15,024 bases of DNA from Symbiobacteriaceae bacterium (GTDB taxonomy: Bacteria > Bacillota_E > Symbiobacteriia > Symbiobacteriales > Symbiobacteriaceae). A program made the position numbers and the translations under genes. The notes below the pieces were generated by a model, which ran no database searches, was not told where the DNA came from, and worked only from the letters and a program-made list of their open reading frames with translations. The stretch is from the NCBI GenBank assembly GCA_027356675.1, contig DAHVXO010000254.1:1-15024 (forward strand), read 5' to 3'. Below are positions 14,604-15,024 of the stretch, in pieces. Position 1 is the stretch's first letter; every line of letters begins with the position of its first letter.

Positions 14604-15024
14604 GTGCCTCGCGTCACTGCCAGCATCCTGGTCGAAGCCCCGCCAGAGGTAGTGTTTCAGACGGTGGAGATGCCGCCCCGACCCTTGCTGCCCACCGGGG
14701 GCCCACGCCTCGTGCGTCCTGACGGGTTGACCGGGCCGGGAGCGGTTTACCGGTGGGAGTTCAAACGCTGGGGGTTGGGATTCCGGACCGACAGCGTCGT
14801 CACGGACTACCTCCCAGGTGTGGCCATTGCGTTTCAGGGGACCCGCGGCTGGGACATGCACGCCGAGGCAAGGTTACAGCCCGAGTCAGGCGGGACACGC
14901 CTGCTCTTCCACATGCGATACCGGTTCGGCGTGCCAGTGCGATGGCTCATTCCGGGTGCGTTGATTCGGTTGGGTATCTGGCATGCAATGCGCCAGGTCA
15001 AAGACATGGCTGAAGCGAAGTCCA
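14604..15024 (+). CDS. SRPBCC-family (polyketide cyclase/dehydrase-like) protein, N-terminal part
   Basis: The frame is open to the window edge, giving about 140 residues without a stop. The start PRVTASILVEAPPEVVFQTV is the classic opening of the START/SRPBCC fold. It continues with GPGAVYRWEFKRWGLGFRTD, LPGVAIAFQGTRGW and a TRLLFHMRYRF strand, then an amphipathic C-terminal helix region. These proteins have a deep hydrophobic pocket that binds lipids or polyketides; many are of unknown role. GTG at 14604 is chosen with GGAGG at 14588-14592, 11 bases upstream; an in-frame GTG at 14595 is too close to that site. A TATACT at 14563-14568 could be a -10, but no good -35 pairs with it. The ligand is unknown. 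Confidence 0.8.
   Translation, partial: MPRVTASILVEAPPEVVFQTVEMPPRPLLPTGGPRLVRPDGLTGPGAVYRWEFKRWGLGFRTDSVVTDYLPGVAIAFQGTRGWDMHAEARLQPESGGTRLLFHMRYRFGVPVRWLIPGALIRLGIWHAMRQVKDMAEAKS

Noticed and set aside
1..15024. CRISPR array, tRNA, rRNA or intact insertion sequence
   Set aside because: No regularly spaced direct repeats, no cloverleaf or rRNA-like sequence and no transposase motif were found in a manual reading.

Overview
The window is GC-rich and densely coding. It has strong AGGAGG-type ribosome binding sites, several GTG or TTG starts, ATGA gene overlaps and perfect-hairpin intrinsic terminators. Together with an OmpR-type two-component pair next to an HtrA protease, this looks most like a high-GC Bacillota (Symbiobacterium-like). 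That assignment is an inference from gene style and was not tested.

Layout. (1) 1-2969: the 3' part of a 2-oxoacid (probably pyruvate) dehydrogenase operon, with the tail of E1 beta, then E2 and E3, closed by a 20-bp perfect terminator hairpin. (2) 3259-4032: an alpha/beta hydrolase starting at TTG. (3) 4064-5900, minus strand: a three-gene operon joined by two ATGA overlaps. It encodes an ECF-like sigma factor with an unusual region 4, a 204-aa protein with an HPEHA-type N-terminus and an XRE-like helix-turn-helix, and an ImmA/IrrE-type zinc peptidase. This is the best candidate for an undescribed regulatory system. (4) 5901-7077: about 1.2 kb with no convincing intact gene, including one decayed coding remnant and a hairpin. 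(5) 7078-10313, minus strand: an ABC exporter of the MacB/FtsX class, permease then ATPase. (6) 10479-13995, plus strand and divergent from the exporter: response regulator, sensor kinase and membrane-anchored HtrA-type protease. The htrA upstream region carries TCAG half-sites at 11-bp spacing, the pattern expected for an OmpR-family regulator. (7) 14057-14519: a terminator followed by two overlapping 55-aa genes of unknown function. (8) 14604 to the end: the N-terminal part of an SRPBCC-family protein, cut by the window edge.

Working together. The E1-E2-E3 block feeds acyl-CoA (probably acetyl-CoA) metabolism. The regulator, kinase, HtrA and exporter look like an envelope-stress module, comparable in layout to MprAB-PepD and CssRS-HtrA. 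The sigma/HTH/peptidase operon has the parts for a proteolytically switched transcription circuit, but that mechanism is inference.
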